Assembly: GCF_900316895.1 (NCBI RefSeq)
Contig: NZ_ONER01000034.1
Span: 1 to 16,007, forward strand
DNA length: 16,007 bases
DNA from: an uncultured Methanobrevibacter sp.
GTDB lineage: Archaea; Methanobacteriota; Methanobacteria; Methanobacteriales; Methanobacteriaceae
Direction: 5' to 3'
Positions 7,117 to 15,985 of the stretch are shown piece after piece. Both the position numbers and the translations under genes were made by a program. How positions within the stretch are numbered: the first letter of the stretch is position 1; each line of letters opens with the position of its first letter. Below the pieces are notes generated by a model. The model was not told the origin of the DNA. It saw only the letters and a program-made list of their open reading frames with translations, and did no database searches.

Positions 7117-7152
7117 AAAAAATAAAAAAAGAAAATAGAGATTTGAAATCCC
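7117..7152 (-). terminator. Weak hairpin plus U-rich tract between the two adhesin genes
   Basis: On the minus strand GGGAT-TTCAA-ATCTC (7138-7152) can form a 5-bp stem with one G-U pair, starting at the stop codon of the giant adhesin. It is followed by a T-rich tract with runs of four, seven and six T (7117-7137), right before the GGAGG of the next gene. This looks like an intrinsic terminator, but no promoter for the downstream gene is evident in the 42-base gap, so partial read-through is more likely than a full stop. Confidence 0.4.
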
Positions 7153-10100
7153 TATTTTTTAACTTTTAATGTTTTTTTCACGGTATCCTTACCATAGGTA
7201 ACTTGGTATTTGTATTTTTTACCTGCTTTGAGTTTTTTAAGTAAGTTCTTTTTGACTTTAAATGTAGCAACACCTTTCTTGTTGGTTTTTGCTTTGTATT
7301 TTTTGCCTTTGATTTTAAGAACTACTTTTTTACCTTTAATAGGCTTTTTAGCAGATGTTTTTAAAGTCACTTTAATTTTAAGCCTTTTGGCTGATTTTTT
7401 GACTTTCAAGTTTTTAGCCTTGATAACATTTTTGACAGATACCTTAAAGTTTTGTGAAACCTTGTTGTATGTTACGGTTACGGTATAGGCTTTAGGTTTA
7501 ACAGCTAAAGTGAATTTAGCATAACCGTTCTTATCTGTTTTTGCGGTCAATGTTTTTCCAGCTATCTTGAGAGTTACAACTTTACCTGCACCTACGGATT
7601 TTCCGTCTTCGGTAACACGTACACTGTATGTGAAGCCATAGTCAACCTTAGCATTGTTCTGACCAGTAATCTTAACAACAGGAGTTTTTGGAGCATCTTT
7701 GTCCTTAGCTGCAGTGTTTCCTGATGCAACAACAGTGGAATTCACGCTTGAAATACTGTCTTCAGCGATTGTGCCATTTGCGGTCAATCCATTGTTTTTG
7801 ATTGTTGCATTTGTGTTGATTGCTGCTATGGTAGATTTTCCATTAGTTACAACATTGTTGTTAGTGATTTCAGCTTGGCCTTCACTGATAATGATACCGG
7901 TTGTGTTTTCATTGACACCGCTTTGAGGAGATACTATGTCACCGACATCCCTACCTGTTGCGTTAATGTCGTTTCCATCTATTACCGCATCGGTCTGATG
8001 GGTTACAACACCATAAACGTGGTTTCCTATAGCTTCAATAGTGTTTCCGGAAATCAGCACTTTGTCTTCTTCCACGTATACTCCATATACTGTATCGGAT
8101 TCGCCTTTAATGTTGTTGTTGGTGAGATTTACTTCACCGCCCATTTGCCAATCGTCAAGGTATACAGGATAAACAACCTCATTTGATTTGGCTGAAATGT
8201 TGTTGTTGTCCACTGAAGCTGTTGATTTTCCTCCAACTTGTAAACCTAATGCATAATGGTCATCTGAATTGGATTTGATGTCATTTCCTGAAATTGTAAT
8301 GTTTTCACAACCATTGGTAACCAATCCATATGCATAGCTGTGACCATTCAATTCAATGCCATTGTTGGTGACTCTTGAATTGTTGCTGTTTTCAAAGTGA
8401 ACCGCATAGATTGTATCGGCGTATCCTGCTGCATTGCTATAATTGACTGTAATGTCATTTTTGTCGAAGGACACATTGTTACTTTTTTCAATGTGCACTC
8501 CCTGAGAGTTATAGCCGACAATTGGATATGCGGAATAGTCAAGGTCAACGGATGGAACATTTGCATTCAATACGTTGTTTTCAACAACCAGGTTATCGGA
8601 ATCGACCGCATTGATTGCAATTGTCTTGACTGTGCCGTCTGATTTGGCAGCGTAGTTGATGTTGTTGTTTATAATTTTCACATTCTTAGCAACATCCACT
8701 TCAATCGCATAGCTTTGGACATTGTCCGGAGCGTTGTAGGTGATATTGCTGTTTGAAACAACCACATTGTTTCCGCCTATGTATATGGCTGCACCGTCTG
8801 TTTCGTCAAATCTTTGGCTTAACTCAATAGATACATTGTCCAAGGTCACATCATTTGCATTGAGTTTGAAAGCTGTGTCCTTAAATTGAGCGTTTCTTCC
8901 AGTAATTTTAATAGGTTTGCCTATGGTAATTACTCCCATGTTTTCAAATGTTCCTTCAAAGTACAGTTCATCTAATGGAAGATCGGATTTTAAGTTACCG
9001 TTTTCATCAAAGAACATTGAGAATGTTTCAGGAGTAACAACATTGTTAACGCCATTTACATTTAAAGTTGCAGTATCCTCGGCATAACTGAATTCACCGG
9101 TAGCATCACTGTAGTTGGCTTTAATATCGTATGTTCCAACACCATTAGCGATGATGACGTCTTGAGATGCCACACCTCCAATTACAGGAATTGTTGCAAC
9201 CATATTATTGTCGAAGTAGAGCTCTACAGTACCTCCGTTTACATCAGCACCATCAGTAGTTTTAACTATAATATTAACTTTTACGGTTTCCCCTTGGAAA
9301 GCAGTTATGTTTTCGACAGTTAAAACGGTTTCAGAAGTGATGACGAATAGTGTTTCACTCTGATTGTCGACGGTTGCTGTAATGATTTTCAAGTTAGCAG
9401 GTACGAGGTAATCATAGCTGAATTCACCGTTTTCAAGTACTCCATTGACAATACCTGAGGTTGTCCTGAGGATTACAGGTCTTTCAACTTTGATTGGATT
9501 GGCTAATGTGCCATTTTCAGCGCCGTTGGTCCATGAATTAATGCTTACGGTTAATTTAACAGTATTGCCTTGGACAATTGGTGTGTCATTTGCAATGGTT
9601 AAAACAGCCCATCTGTTTAATGTTGGTTTGTAATTGCTGTTTCCACCGACAAGATCAGATGGTTTGTCATTTGAACCCCACCAGTTATCATTAAGAGTTA
9701 TGGAAGGACTTATTTGTTCTGTTTTATATCCGTAAACTGCTAATCCATTCGCATCTTTATTATTAAGCAATACGGAGTTTGCTATGTTTATTGTGGTGGC
9801 TCTTGCATATACTGCTCCACCGTTTGTTCCGGCAGTGTTATCTTCAAATAGAGTATTTGAAATGGTTAATGTACCTTTTCTTTCGTAGTTTGAAGTGCCT
9901 GCCATGTAAATAGCTCCACCACCAGTGCCTTCCTGTCCGTTAGCATGGTTTGCAATGAACTCAGAGTCTGTTATAGTTAAAGTTGCTGTTGAATGAGAAA
10001 TGAATATTGCACCACCGCTGGATGTAGATTCGGCCTTATTGTTTCTGAATGATGTGTTTGTAACACTGAATGTAGCTATTTGTTGTGTGAATATAGCTCC

Positions 10101-13100
10101 TCCACCTAAATTGTCATTGCCTGTTGCTGTGTTGTTTTCAATCAATGAATTTTCAATTGCAATGCTTACGCCTTTGGCAAGAGCGTCATTGGCAAAGATT
10201 GCTCCACCCTCTTTTGCAGTGTTGTTTGCAATTGTTGAATTGATAACGGTCAAGTGACCGACATTGTAAATTGCTCCGCCGTTGCTTTCACCGGCAGTAG
10301 AATTAGCTAATGTACAGTTAATGATAGTCAAGTAGTTGGAGTTTCCAAGTAAAGCTCCACTTCCTTCAATTCCATATCCGTTAACCATAATCAAGTCTTT
10401 AAGGACAACTTTGGCATCTTCACCTACGTAAAGGATTCTATTGTTATTATCAGCGTCAATGATTACTTTGCCTTCACCGGTAATGTTCAAATCACTTGAG
10501 ATAATTCCTAAATAACCGGTTTTATAGGTTCCTTCTAAAAGGACGATTTTACCATTTTCTGCAATTTCAACAGCATGTGCAAGGGTAGCCACCGGAGTTT
10601 CCCTTTCACCATTGTTACTGTCGTCACCACTTGGTGATACATAAATCACAGTAGGTGCAACTTCAAATGGGAAAGTTACTTCAGCATTTGCCACTTTAAC
10701 TGTGATTCCACTGTCAGTCTTATCAAGAGTGTACTGTACGCTAGCTTGAGCATTTTTGACAGGAACAACTTCATTCAAGTTACCGCTGGTTGATGTGAAT
10801 GTTACATCAAATCCGTCAGGAATACTTCCGGCATAATCTGCAATTTCACCGCTTGTTGAATTGGTCTTGTCGAATGTGGCGGTGATTGTAAGTACACCTT
10901 GGTCATCTTTAGTGTATGAAGCATTCATTATAATCCATCTGGCAACGTTAGCGTTTGTGTTTGCTTTGGAGTTGTCTCCCCAGAAGTTATCGTTAGCTGT
11001 TACTGTTGATGCAACTTTATTCAAAGCAAAATTGGTATCGTCAGATTTTGCTAAAATAACAGAATTGCTGATAGTAAATGTTGCGCCATCAGCATAAATG
11101 CCTGCGTCTGCATCTCCTGCATTGTCAATGAATATGGAATCAGTTACAGTTACAATGCTGTTACCGGTTGAATATATTGCACCTCCATTTCCACCAACAC
11201 CGCTAGCGCTTTTTACTGCTGTGTTGTTAATGAAGGTTGATTTTTTAACATTGACGTCAACATTACCTGAAGCAAATATTGCTCCTCCTGTTCCGACATT
11301 TGCAACATTGTTTTCAAATGTACAGTTGATTACTTCAAGACTGCCGGTTGTTGCAGAAGTTGATCTAGTTGCCCAGATAGCTCCACCTTGTTTATCCTTA
11401 TTATTTCTGAATATAGTATTTTCAACTGTAGTTTCTGCAGAAGTTGAATAAATAATACCATAACAGTTAGTTATTGAAGTACAATCATTGTCATAGAATT
11501 CGGAATTGTTAATGATTAATTTAGTTCCTTGTTGTGAAGCAACAACACCTCTTGCTCCCTTATTTTGATAGAATTTGGAATTGTTAATAACCATTGTGCC
11601 TTTAAGGTTGTTAACAGGACCGGCTGAACTTCCACCGGTAGTAACACATGAATAGAAAGTACAACCGTTTATAGTTGTATTACCGTTGTCCTTGATAACA
11701 GATCCTGTGGCCAATTTAGCATTTGTAAATACAATGTTTGTCAGGTTAAGGTTTGCACTGTTTTCCATAATTCCTAACTGATTACCGTTGATGGTTACAG
11801 TTCCCATACCAGTGATATCCAAATCCTTGTCGACAATTAAAGTTTCAGTAATTGTGTAGTCGCCGTTCATGATGACGATTTTGCCCCTTTCGGCAATTTC
11901 AATAGCGTGTTTAAGGGTTGCTACAGGAGTGTCTCTAGCACCGTCGTTATTGTCATCACCGGACATGGACACATAAATGACTTCAAGAACAACAGGAACT
12001 TTAACGCTGATAGGAGTTACATTGACTGCATTTGAAGATGTAATGGTTACACTATCTTCACATCCTTCTATTGCAGTGTATACGAATTTGGCAACATTGT
12101 TTTCAGTGGTTGCTTGTTGTGCATCCATTTCTCCATAAAGTGCACTTGCGCTTACATCAATTTCAGGAATGCTTTGAGCCAATTCCTGACCGCTGTTGGT
12201 ATGAGTGAAGTCAACTGTGAATTCGACTTTATCTCCAACGTTAATTTGGTCAGTGAAATTGTTGGAAACGGTCATAACCACCCAGTTTGAAGTGTCAATT
12301 ACGCAATTTTGATCAACCCAATCATCATCTTCATAGGTTCCAACTCCCACTAAGTTTTGAGGGTCATCATTGGTTCCCCACCAGTTGAATTGAGCATCAG
12401 CATCATTGTCTTCGCCATTGTGGTAAATTACTTTGTTTGCACCATTGGATATTAATACACAGTAGTTGATTTTAAGCTTTTTACCGTTGTAAATTGCATC
12501 TCCACGTTTTCCATTTCCTGCAGCGTTATTGATAAAGACGGATTTTGTGATTGTTGCATCACCCCATCTTCCAATGTTTATTGCTCCACCATCACCACAT
12601 GCAGTGTTGTTGATGAATATGGAATCTGTGACTTCTAACTTGTTATTTACGCTTATTGCTCCACCGTTCGCATATGTATCTTGCATATGGTTGTTGATGA
12701 ATTGTGAAGATTTTACATAAACCTTTTCATCGACATTAGATGCTATTACAACACCTTGTCTTGTAGTGGAGTCAATGAATTTGGAGTTTTCGATAAATAA
12801 ATTGCCACTTCCAGTTGAAATGTATATAATTCCAAAATCAGAACCGGATCCCACAACAGTATTGTTTTTAAATACGGTATTGTTAATGAGTAAATCATAA
12901 TTGCCTGATGTTGAAATAACATTTCCACCTTTGTGGTTTAAAATCTGTGAATTCTTAATGGTCATCTTACCTGCATTTGAAATCAAATTGCTTGATTCAG
13001 TAGTGTTGGTAATGTTAATATTATCTAAAATTAATTCTTTTGCTCTACTGTAAACGACAGCACCATAGTTGTGTTTTACATTTATAACATTCAAATTGCT

Positions 13101-15974
13101 TAATTGTATTTTATCAACATTATCTCCATAGTCCATGTAGAACAATCTGCCGTTATTTTCACCGTCAAGAATTACGTTGCCTACTCCAGTTACTGTTAAA
13201 TTGCCGGTTACATGATAATTAAATCCTGCATAAGTTCCTTCATTAATGATAATTTCACCGGATCCTCCACTTACTAAAGCAAGCTCAACCGCTTTTCCAA
13301 GTGATGCAACAGGATATAATTCGGAACCGTTATTGTTGTCATCCCCATCTTTTGATACATAGATGATTCCATAGTATGGTTCAACTCCTTTGGCAAAAGT
13401 GATTGTTTCTATATAGTCTCCAGTTTGTGCTGAAATAACTGCATCCACATCAGCAACAGTGTAAATTACTTTTTTAGATGTTCCTTTACCTACATCAACA
13501 CTTGCTGGTTCAATACTGCCGCTGTCTGAAGTGAATGTGACTGTGAATGTTTTTGGAATTGCTCCGCCAGTCAACTCTTCGATTTCACCAGAGGTTGTAT
13601 TTACATGATTAAAGTCAACGGTTAATTCTACAGAATCTCCGACAAGAACTTCAGTTACATTTGCTTCAAGGTTCATGATTACCCAATTATCTATGGTAAT
13701 GTTTTCGCCTTGAACTGTTGTTCTTGGGTCTTTTACGCCCCACCAATTATTATTGGCAATTACTTTTTCAGGTTTGTCATTGTCATAATTGGCAGTGACG
13801 GTATTATGAATGTTCAATGCGTTTACAATGGATGAGTATGAAATATCCATTTTTGAGTTTTCCAAATAGATTGCTGCAGCGCCTTCCTGAGTTGCGGTAT
13901 TGTTTTCAATTATACAATTGGTAATTGTCAATTCAGATGGTTTTAAAACAGTAGGGTTGCTGCTTATTTTTCCTGCATAGACTGCAATAGCTGATGCATC
14001 CTTCAATGCAGAATTGTCATAAATCTTACACTTGTCGATTGTAGCAGTGACATTTGTTAAATAGATTGCACCCGGAGATTGAGAAGCAGTATTGTTGTAG
14101 ACTTCACAATCAGTCATTGTTAAATATGAAGCTTGCACATATAACGCTCCTGCATTGTTTGCGCTGTTGTTTGCAAAAATGGATTTGGAAATCTCTATAT
14201 TGAGTCCTCCATCATATGATGATTGATAAGCGCATAATGCACCCCATGTAACATCCATGTTTGTGAAATTACAATTGTCAATAGTCAATTTGCCTTTTGT
14301 ATAATATGCATAAATTGCTCCGCCACGAGTTGCGGTCATTTTATCGAAACTGCAGTTTTCAACAATCACATTAATATCCAACAGATTACTTTGTGAAGAA
14401 CCTTGAATGTTTAAAGCTCCACCATATCTGGCATTGACATTAGTGAACTTGATGTTTTTGATTGTAACATCATTTGTTGTAGTTATTGAGAAAACAGAAG
14501 CTCTTTCTAAGCCTGTTCCATCAATTACCACATTTCCTTCACCAATGATTGTTATTGAATCATCAATGATTATTCCGCTTTGAGAATAGGTACCTTCCTT
14601 GATAATTATGTTTCCTGAACCTGCTTTTGCAAGTTCGATAGCTTTGGTAATGTTAAATACAGGACTGTCAATAGAACCGTCATTTGCATCATTTCCGTCT
14701 GCTGATACATAGATTGCATCAATAGGTTCCTCGCCATCATTCAATCCAGGAATTATTACATCAATTGCTTCACCGTTGTTCAATTTGTAAACACCGTTGT
14801 CTTCAACAATCCAAGTTGAAGCGGTTACACCTTCAGGCAATGAATTTGAACCCCAGTAGTTTGCATCTAAAGTATAAGACCCTGAAGTTGGATGATTTAC
14901 TCCTAATTTTACAGTATTATTTTGAATATTGTTGTAATTCAAATTAAAAGAAGAGGTTCCTGAATTAGATGATACAATGTAATTTGGTTCTGAATTATTA
15001 GCAATGATGCTTGTTTCAATATTTACGGTTTTAGCACCTGCACTGATGAAAATTAAAGCATTGTATGCATTACCTTCGGAAATCTCATTATTAACAAATC
15101 TGGAATTTCTTATATTCATGTTTCCTTTAGCTGTAATTAATGCTCTTATTTTACCATTACCTTGGGAATTGCTAATGGTCACATTGTCCAATGTAACGGT
15201 TCCAGTACCTTTTTCATTGTAGATTACACCATAAATATAACTTGCAGTACTTGAACTGGATATAGCGGAATTATCTATAATTGAATTCTTTAAGACAAAT
15301 TCTGTATTGCCACTACCACCAAAATCAATTGCACTGGAATAGGAACCAGTAGAAGATTTTGTGCCTAAAAATTTACATTGGTCCACAACAACACTTCCAG
15401 AAGTGTATATACGTAATGCTCCATATCTGGAAGCGCAATTGTCGAAAACACAATTGACAATACTGACATTGCCATCTCCACCGATAAATATTGGAGTTCT
15501 AGCACCAGTCATTGATATGTCTTTAAAAACAAGATTATTGAATGCCAATGAAGAATAACCTGAACTTGTTGTATAAAACAGATCATTATCTCCGGATTTA
15601 ATTATTACTCCACCTTGGCTTTCACCAATGAATGACAGTTGCTTTGTGCCAATGTCAATTTTAGCAGTTTCAGTATACTCACCGTTCTTAATAAAAATAG
15701 TTTCCCCACCAGTAGCTCCCGCTACAGCAGAAGAAATCGAATCATAATTTCCCGTACCATCACTTGCAACAGTAATGGTATCCCCCGCAGCACTTAACTC
15801 ATCTTCACTATCCAAGATACTCAATTCTTCATTGATGTCTTCATCAATTACTCCTCCAGTATTCGTTGCAGTAATGTTTTCGTTAAGTGGTTCGGTTGCA
15901 CTTGCCGTACTGACAACACACATCATTATCAGTACCAAAAGCGCGCAAATAAAAATCTTTTTATTCACTTTCAT
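7152..15974 (-). CDS. Giant secreted adhesin-like protein with six beta-helix regions and Ig-like domains
   Basis: A 2940-residue surface protein. Signal peptide 1-26 (lysine-rich start, hydrophobic core, STASA before the likely cut). Five modules start at residues 67, 421, 871, 1333 and 1777; copies 2-5 open with IYVSxxGxDxNxG followed by PVxxL..A(V/I)E(L/I)A and a GxY turn, a DUF1565-type beta-helix entry. Each continues with NC/N-rich rungs carrying GGAI and FxxN motifs and ends in an (N)WWG-like motif (372-375, 743-746, 1197-1200, 1663-1666, 2097-2100). Ig-like linkers separate the modules. An extra Ig-like domain (about 2215-2306), a different NosD-like helix without GGAI motifs (about 2311-2750) and two lysine-rich Ig-like domains (about 2761-2940) follow. 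No transmembrane anchor or LPXTG motif is seen, so non-covalent binding to pseudomurein by the basic C-terminus is inferred. A likely role is attachment to host, food particles or syntrophic partners. The ATG has AGGTG six bases upstream. Intact, with no frameshift. Cotranscription with the protease-adhesin gene is likely. Confidence 0.93.
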   Translation of the reverse strand: MKVNKKIFICALLVLIMMCVVSTASATEPLNENITATNTGGVIDEDINEELSILDSEDELSAAGDTITVASDGTGNYDSISSAVAGATGGETIFIKNGEYTETAKIDIGTKQLSFIGESQGGVIIKSGDNDLFYTTSSGYSSLAFNNLVFKDISMTGARTPIFIGGDGNVSIVNCVFDNCASRYGALRIYTSGSVVVDQCKFLGTKSSTGSYSSAIDFGGSGNTEFVLKNSIIDNSAISSSSTASYIYGVIYNEKGTGTVTLDNVTISNSQGNGKIRALITAKGNMNIRNSRFVNNEISEGNAYNALIFISAGAKTVNIETSIIANNSEPNYIVSSNSGTSSFNLNYNNIQNNTVKLGVNHPTSGSYTLDANYWGSNSLPEGVTASTWIVEDNGVYKLNNGEAIDVIIPGLNDGEEPIDAIYVSADGNDANDGSIDSPVFNITKAIELAKAGSGNIIIKEGTYSQSGIIIDDSITIIGEGNVVIDGTGLERASVFSITTTNDVTIKNIKFTNVNARYGGALNIQGSSQSNLLDINVIVENCSFDKMTATRGGAIYAYYTKGKLTIDNCNFTNMDVTWGALCAYQSSYDGGLNIEISKSIFANNSANNAGALYVQASYLTMTDCEVYNNTASQSPGAIYLTNVTATIDKCKIYDNSALKDASAIAVYAGKISSNPTVLKPSELTITNCIIENNTATQEGAAAIYLENSKMDISYSSIVNALNIHNTVTANYDNDKPEKVIANNNWWGVKDPRTTVQGENITIDNWVIMNLEANVTEVLVGDSVELTVDFNHVNTTSGEIEELTGGAIPKTFTVTFTSDSGSIEPASVDVGKGTSKKVIYTVADVDAVISAQTGDYIETITFAKGVEPYYGIIYVSKDGDDNNNGSELYPVASLGKAVELALVSGGSGEIIINEGTYAGFNYHVTGNLTVTGVGNVILDGENNGRLFYMDYGDNVDKIQLSNLNVINVKHNYGAVVYSRAKELILDNINITNTTESSNLISNAGKMTIKNSQILNHKGGNVISTSGNYDLLINNTVFKNNTVVGSGSDFGIIYISTGSGNLFIENSKFIDSTTRQGVVIASNVDEKVYVKSSQFINNHMQDTYANGGAISVNNKLEVTDSIFINNTACGDGGAINIGRWGDATITKSVFINNAAGNGKRGDAIYNGKKLKINYCVLISNGANKVIYHNGEDNDADAQFNWWGTNDDPQNLVGVGTYEDDDWVDQNCVIDTSNWVVMTVSNNFTDQINVGDKVEFTVDFTHTNSGQELAQSIPEIDVSASALYGEMDAQQATTENNVAKFVYTAIEGCEDSVTITSSNAVNVTPISVKVPVVLEVIYVSMSGDDNNDGARDTPVATLKHAIEIAERGKIVIMNGDYTITETLIVDKDLDITGMGTVTINGNQLGIMENSANLNLTNIVFTNAKLATGSVIKDNGNTTINGCTFYSCVTTGGSSAGPVNNLKGTMVINNSKFYQNKGARGVVASQQGTKLIINNSEFYDNDCTSITNCYGIIYSTSAETTVENTIFRNNKDKQGGAIWATRSTSATTGSLEVINCTFENNVANVGTGGAIFASGNVDVNVKKSTFINNTAVKSASGVGGNGGAIYSTGNSIVTVTDSIFIDNAGDADAGIYADGATFTISNSVILAKSDDTNFALNKVASTVTANDNFWGDNSKANTNANVARWIIMNASYTKDDQGVLTITATFDKTNSTSGEIADYAGSIPDGFDVTFTSTSGNLNEVVPVKNAQASVQYTLDKTDSGITVKVANAEVTFPFEVAPTVIYVSPSGDDSNNGERETPVATLAHAVEIAENGKIVLLEGTYKTGYLGIISSDLNITGEGKVIIDADNNNRILYVGEDAKVVLKDLIMVNGYGIEGSGALLGNSNYLTIINCTLANSTAGESNGGAIYNVGHLTVINSTIANNTAKEGGAIFANDALAKGVSIAIENSLIENNTATGNDNLGGGAIFTQQIATFSVTNTSFRNNKAESTSSGGAIFISHSTATLTITDSEFIANHANGQEGTGGGAIYMAGTSNYERKGTLTISNTLFEDNTAGTNGGAVYARATTINIANSVLLNNKDANGLAVYGYKTEQISPSITLNDNWWGSNDKPSDLVGGNSNYKPTLNRWAVLTIANDTPIVQGNTVKLTVSINSWTNGAENGTLANPIKVERPVILRTTSGIVNGVLENGEFSYDYLVPANLKIITATVDNQSETLFVITSETVLTVENITAFQGETVKVNIIVKTTDGADVNGGTVELYFDNNMVATIPVIGGVASQDVIIANGVGTYDIKANYSDATGEFSYAEDTATLNVNGVNNVVTPETFSMFFDENGNLKSDLPLDELYFEGTFENMGVITIGKPIKITGRNAQFKDTAFKLNANDVTLDNVSIELSQRFDETDGAAIYIGGNNVVVSNSNITYNAPDNVQSYAIEVDVAKNVKIINNNINYAAKSDGTVKTIAINAVDSDNLVVENNVLNANVPSVDLDYSAYPIVGYNSQGVHIEKSNNVSFDKNDITVNYSNAAGYADTIYAVHFENSNNSRVTNNGIELNGHSYAYGLVTNGCENITISGNDIKSNSDDHYALGLQVGGKSTASVDNNNISAKSNEVVYPVYLDDWQMGGEVNLTNNNIKGESDTVYGVYVEEDKVLISGNTIEAIGNHVYGVVTHQTDAVIDGNDINATGRDVGDIVSPQSGVNENTTGIIISEGQAEITNNNVVTNGKSTIAAINTNATIKNNGLTANGTIAEDSISSVNSTVVASGNTAAKDKDAPKTPVVKITGQNNAKVDYGFTYSVRVTEDGKSVGAGKVVTLKIAGKTLTAKTDKNGYAKFTLAVKPKAYTVTVTYNKVSQNFKVSVKNVIKAKNLKVKKSAKRLKIKVTLKTSAKKPIKGKKVVLKIKGKKYKAKTNKKGVATFKVKKNLLKKLKAGKKYKYQVTYGKDTVKKTLKVKK
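7264..7343 (-). repeat. C-terminal basic Ig-like segment, copy in the giant adhesin gene
   Basis: Encodes residues 2878-2904 and is the direct-repeat partner of 3742-3821 in the adjacent gene. The best block, 7267-7292, differs from 3745-3770 at a single base. The shared segment lies in the lysine-rich terminal domain. Confidence 0.7.
7725..9044 (-). other. Sixth, NosD-like beta-helix of the giant adhesin
   Basis: Residues about 2311-2750. Short repeating units of about 20-24 residues with patterns such as ISGNDIKSNS, VLISGNTIEAIG and AVIDGNDINATG, alternating with YAxGL/YGVYV segments, typical of NosD/PbH1 right-handed beta-helix repeats. Unlike the five upstream modules it lacks GGAI and NWWG motifs and the IYVS entry, and has almost no cysteine. 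It therefore has a different origin or function within the same chain. Confidence 0.75.
9336..10646 (-). repeat. Beta-helix/Ig module 5 of the giant adhesin
   Basis: Residues 1777 to about 2213. Opens with IYVSPSGDDSNNG and PVATLAHAVEIAENGKIV, nearly the same as module 4. It carries the densest set of GGAI(Y/F) rungs, ends its helix at NDNWWGSNDKP and passes into an Ig-like domain. Confidence 0.8.
10647..11978 (-). repeat. Beta-helix/Ig module 4 of the giant adhesin
   Basis: Residues 1333-1776. Opens with IYVSMSGDDNNDG and PVATLKHAIEIAERGKIV; the helix closes at NDNFWGDN. Its Ig-like linker (NSTSGEIADYAGSIP...FDVTFTSTSG) is clearly related to that of module 2 (NTTSGEIEELTGGAIP...FTVTFTSDSG), so helix and linker were duplicated together. 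Confidence 0.8.
11979..13364 (-). repeat. Beta-helix/Ig module 3 of the giant adhesin
   Basis: Residues 871-1332. Opens with IYVSKDGDDNNNGSELYPVASL and closes its helix at FNWWGTNDDP, followed by an Ig-like linker beginning VGDKVEFTVDF, close to VGDSVELTVDF of module 2. Confidence 0.8.
13365..14714 (-). repeat. Beta-helix/Ig module 2 of the giant adhesin
   Basis: Residues 421-870. Opens with IYVSADGNDANDGSIDSPVF, followed by cysteine-containing rungs (VENCSF, IDNCNF, TDCEVY, IDKCKI, ITNCII). Closes at NNWWGVKDP and continues into an Ig-like linker. Confidence 0.8.
14715..15776 (-). repeat. Beta-helix module 1 of the giant adhesin (divergent)
   Basis: Residues 67-420. It starts with ITVASDGTGNYDSISSAVAGATGG rather than the IYVS form and closes with NYWGSNSLPEGV. 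Shorter than the other modules by about 90-100 residues because no full Ig-like linker follows it. Confidence 0.7.
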
Positions 15975-15980
15975 TCAATA

Positions 15981-15985
15981 CACCT
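15981..15985 (-). promoter_or_regulatory. AGGTG ribosome binding site of the giant adhesin gene
   Basis: On the minus strand AGGTG lies six bases before the ATG at 15974 and matches the archaeal AGGAGGTGA core in five bases. It fixes the start codon. The promoter lies beyond the right end of the window. Confidence 0.7.

Noticed and set aside
11098..11451. Plus-strand ORF of 117 codons inside the giant adhesin
   Set aside because: Antisense shadow of the beta-helix repeats; no ribosome binding site logic, and its repeated IAPP pattern is just the complement of the GGAI codons.
9600..15800. Repeats as a CRISPR array
   Set aside because: The repeats are imperfect, vary in length and stay in one long reading frame that encodes beta-helix rungs.
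3648..15974. Sortase-type (LPXTG) or transmembrane anchoring of the adhesins
   Set aside because: Neither C-terminus has an LPXTG-like motif or hydrophobic tail; both end in lysine-rich Ig-like domains.
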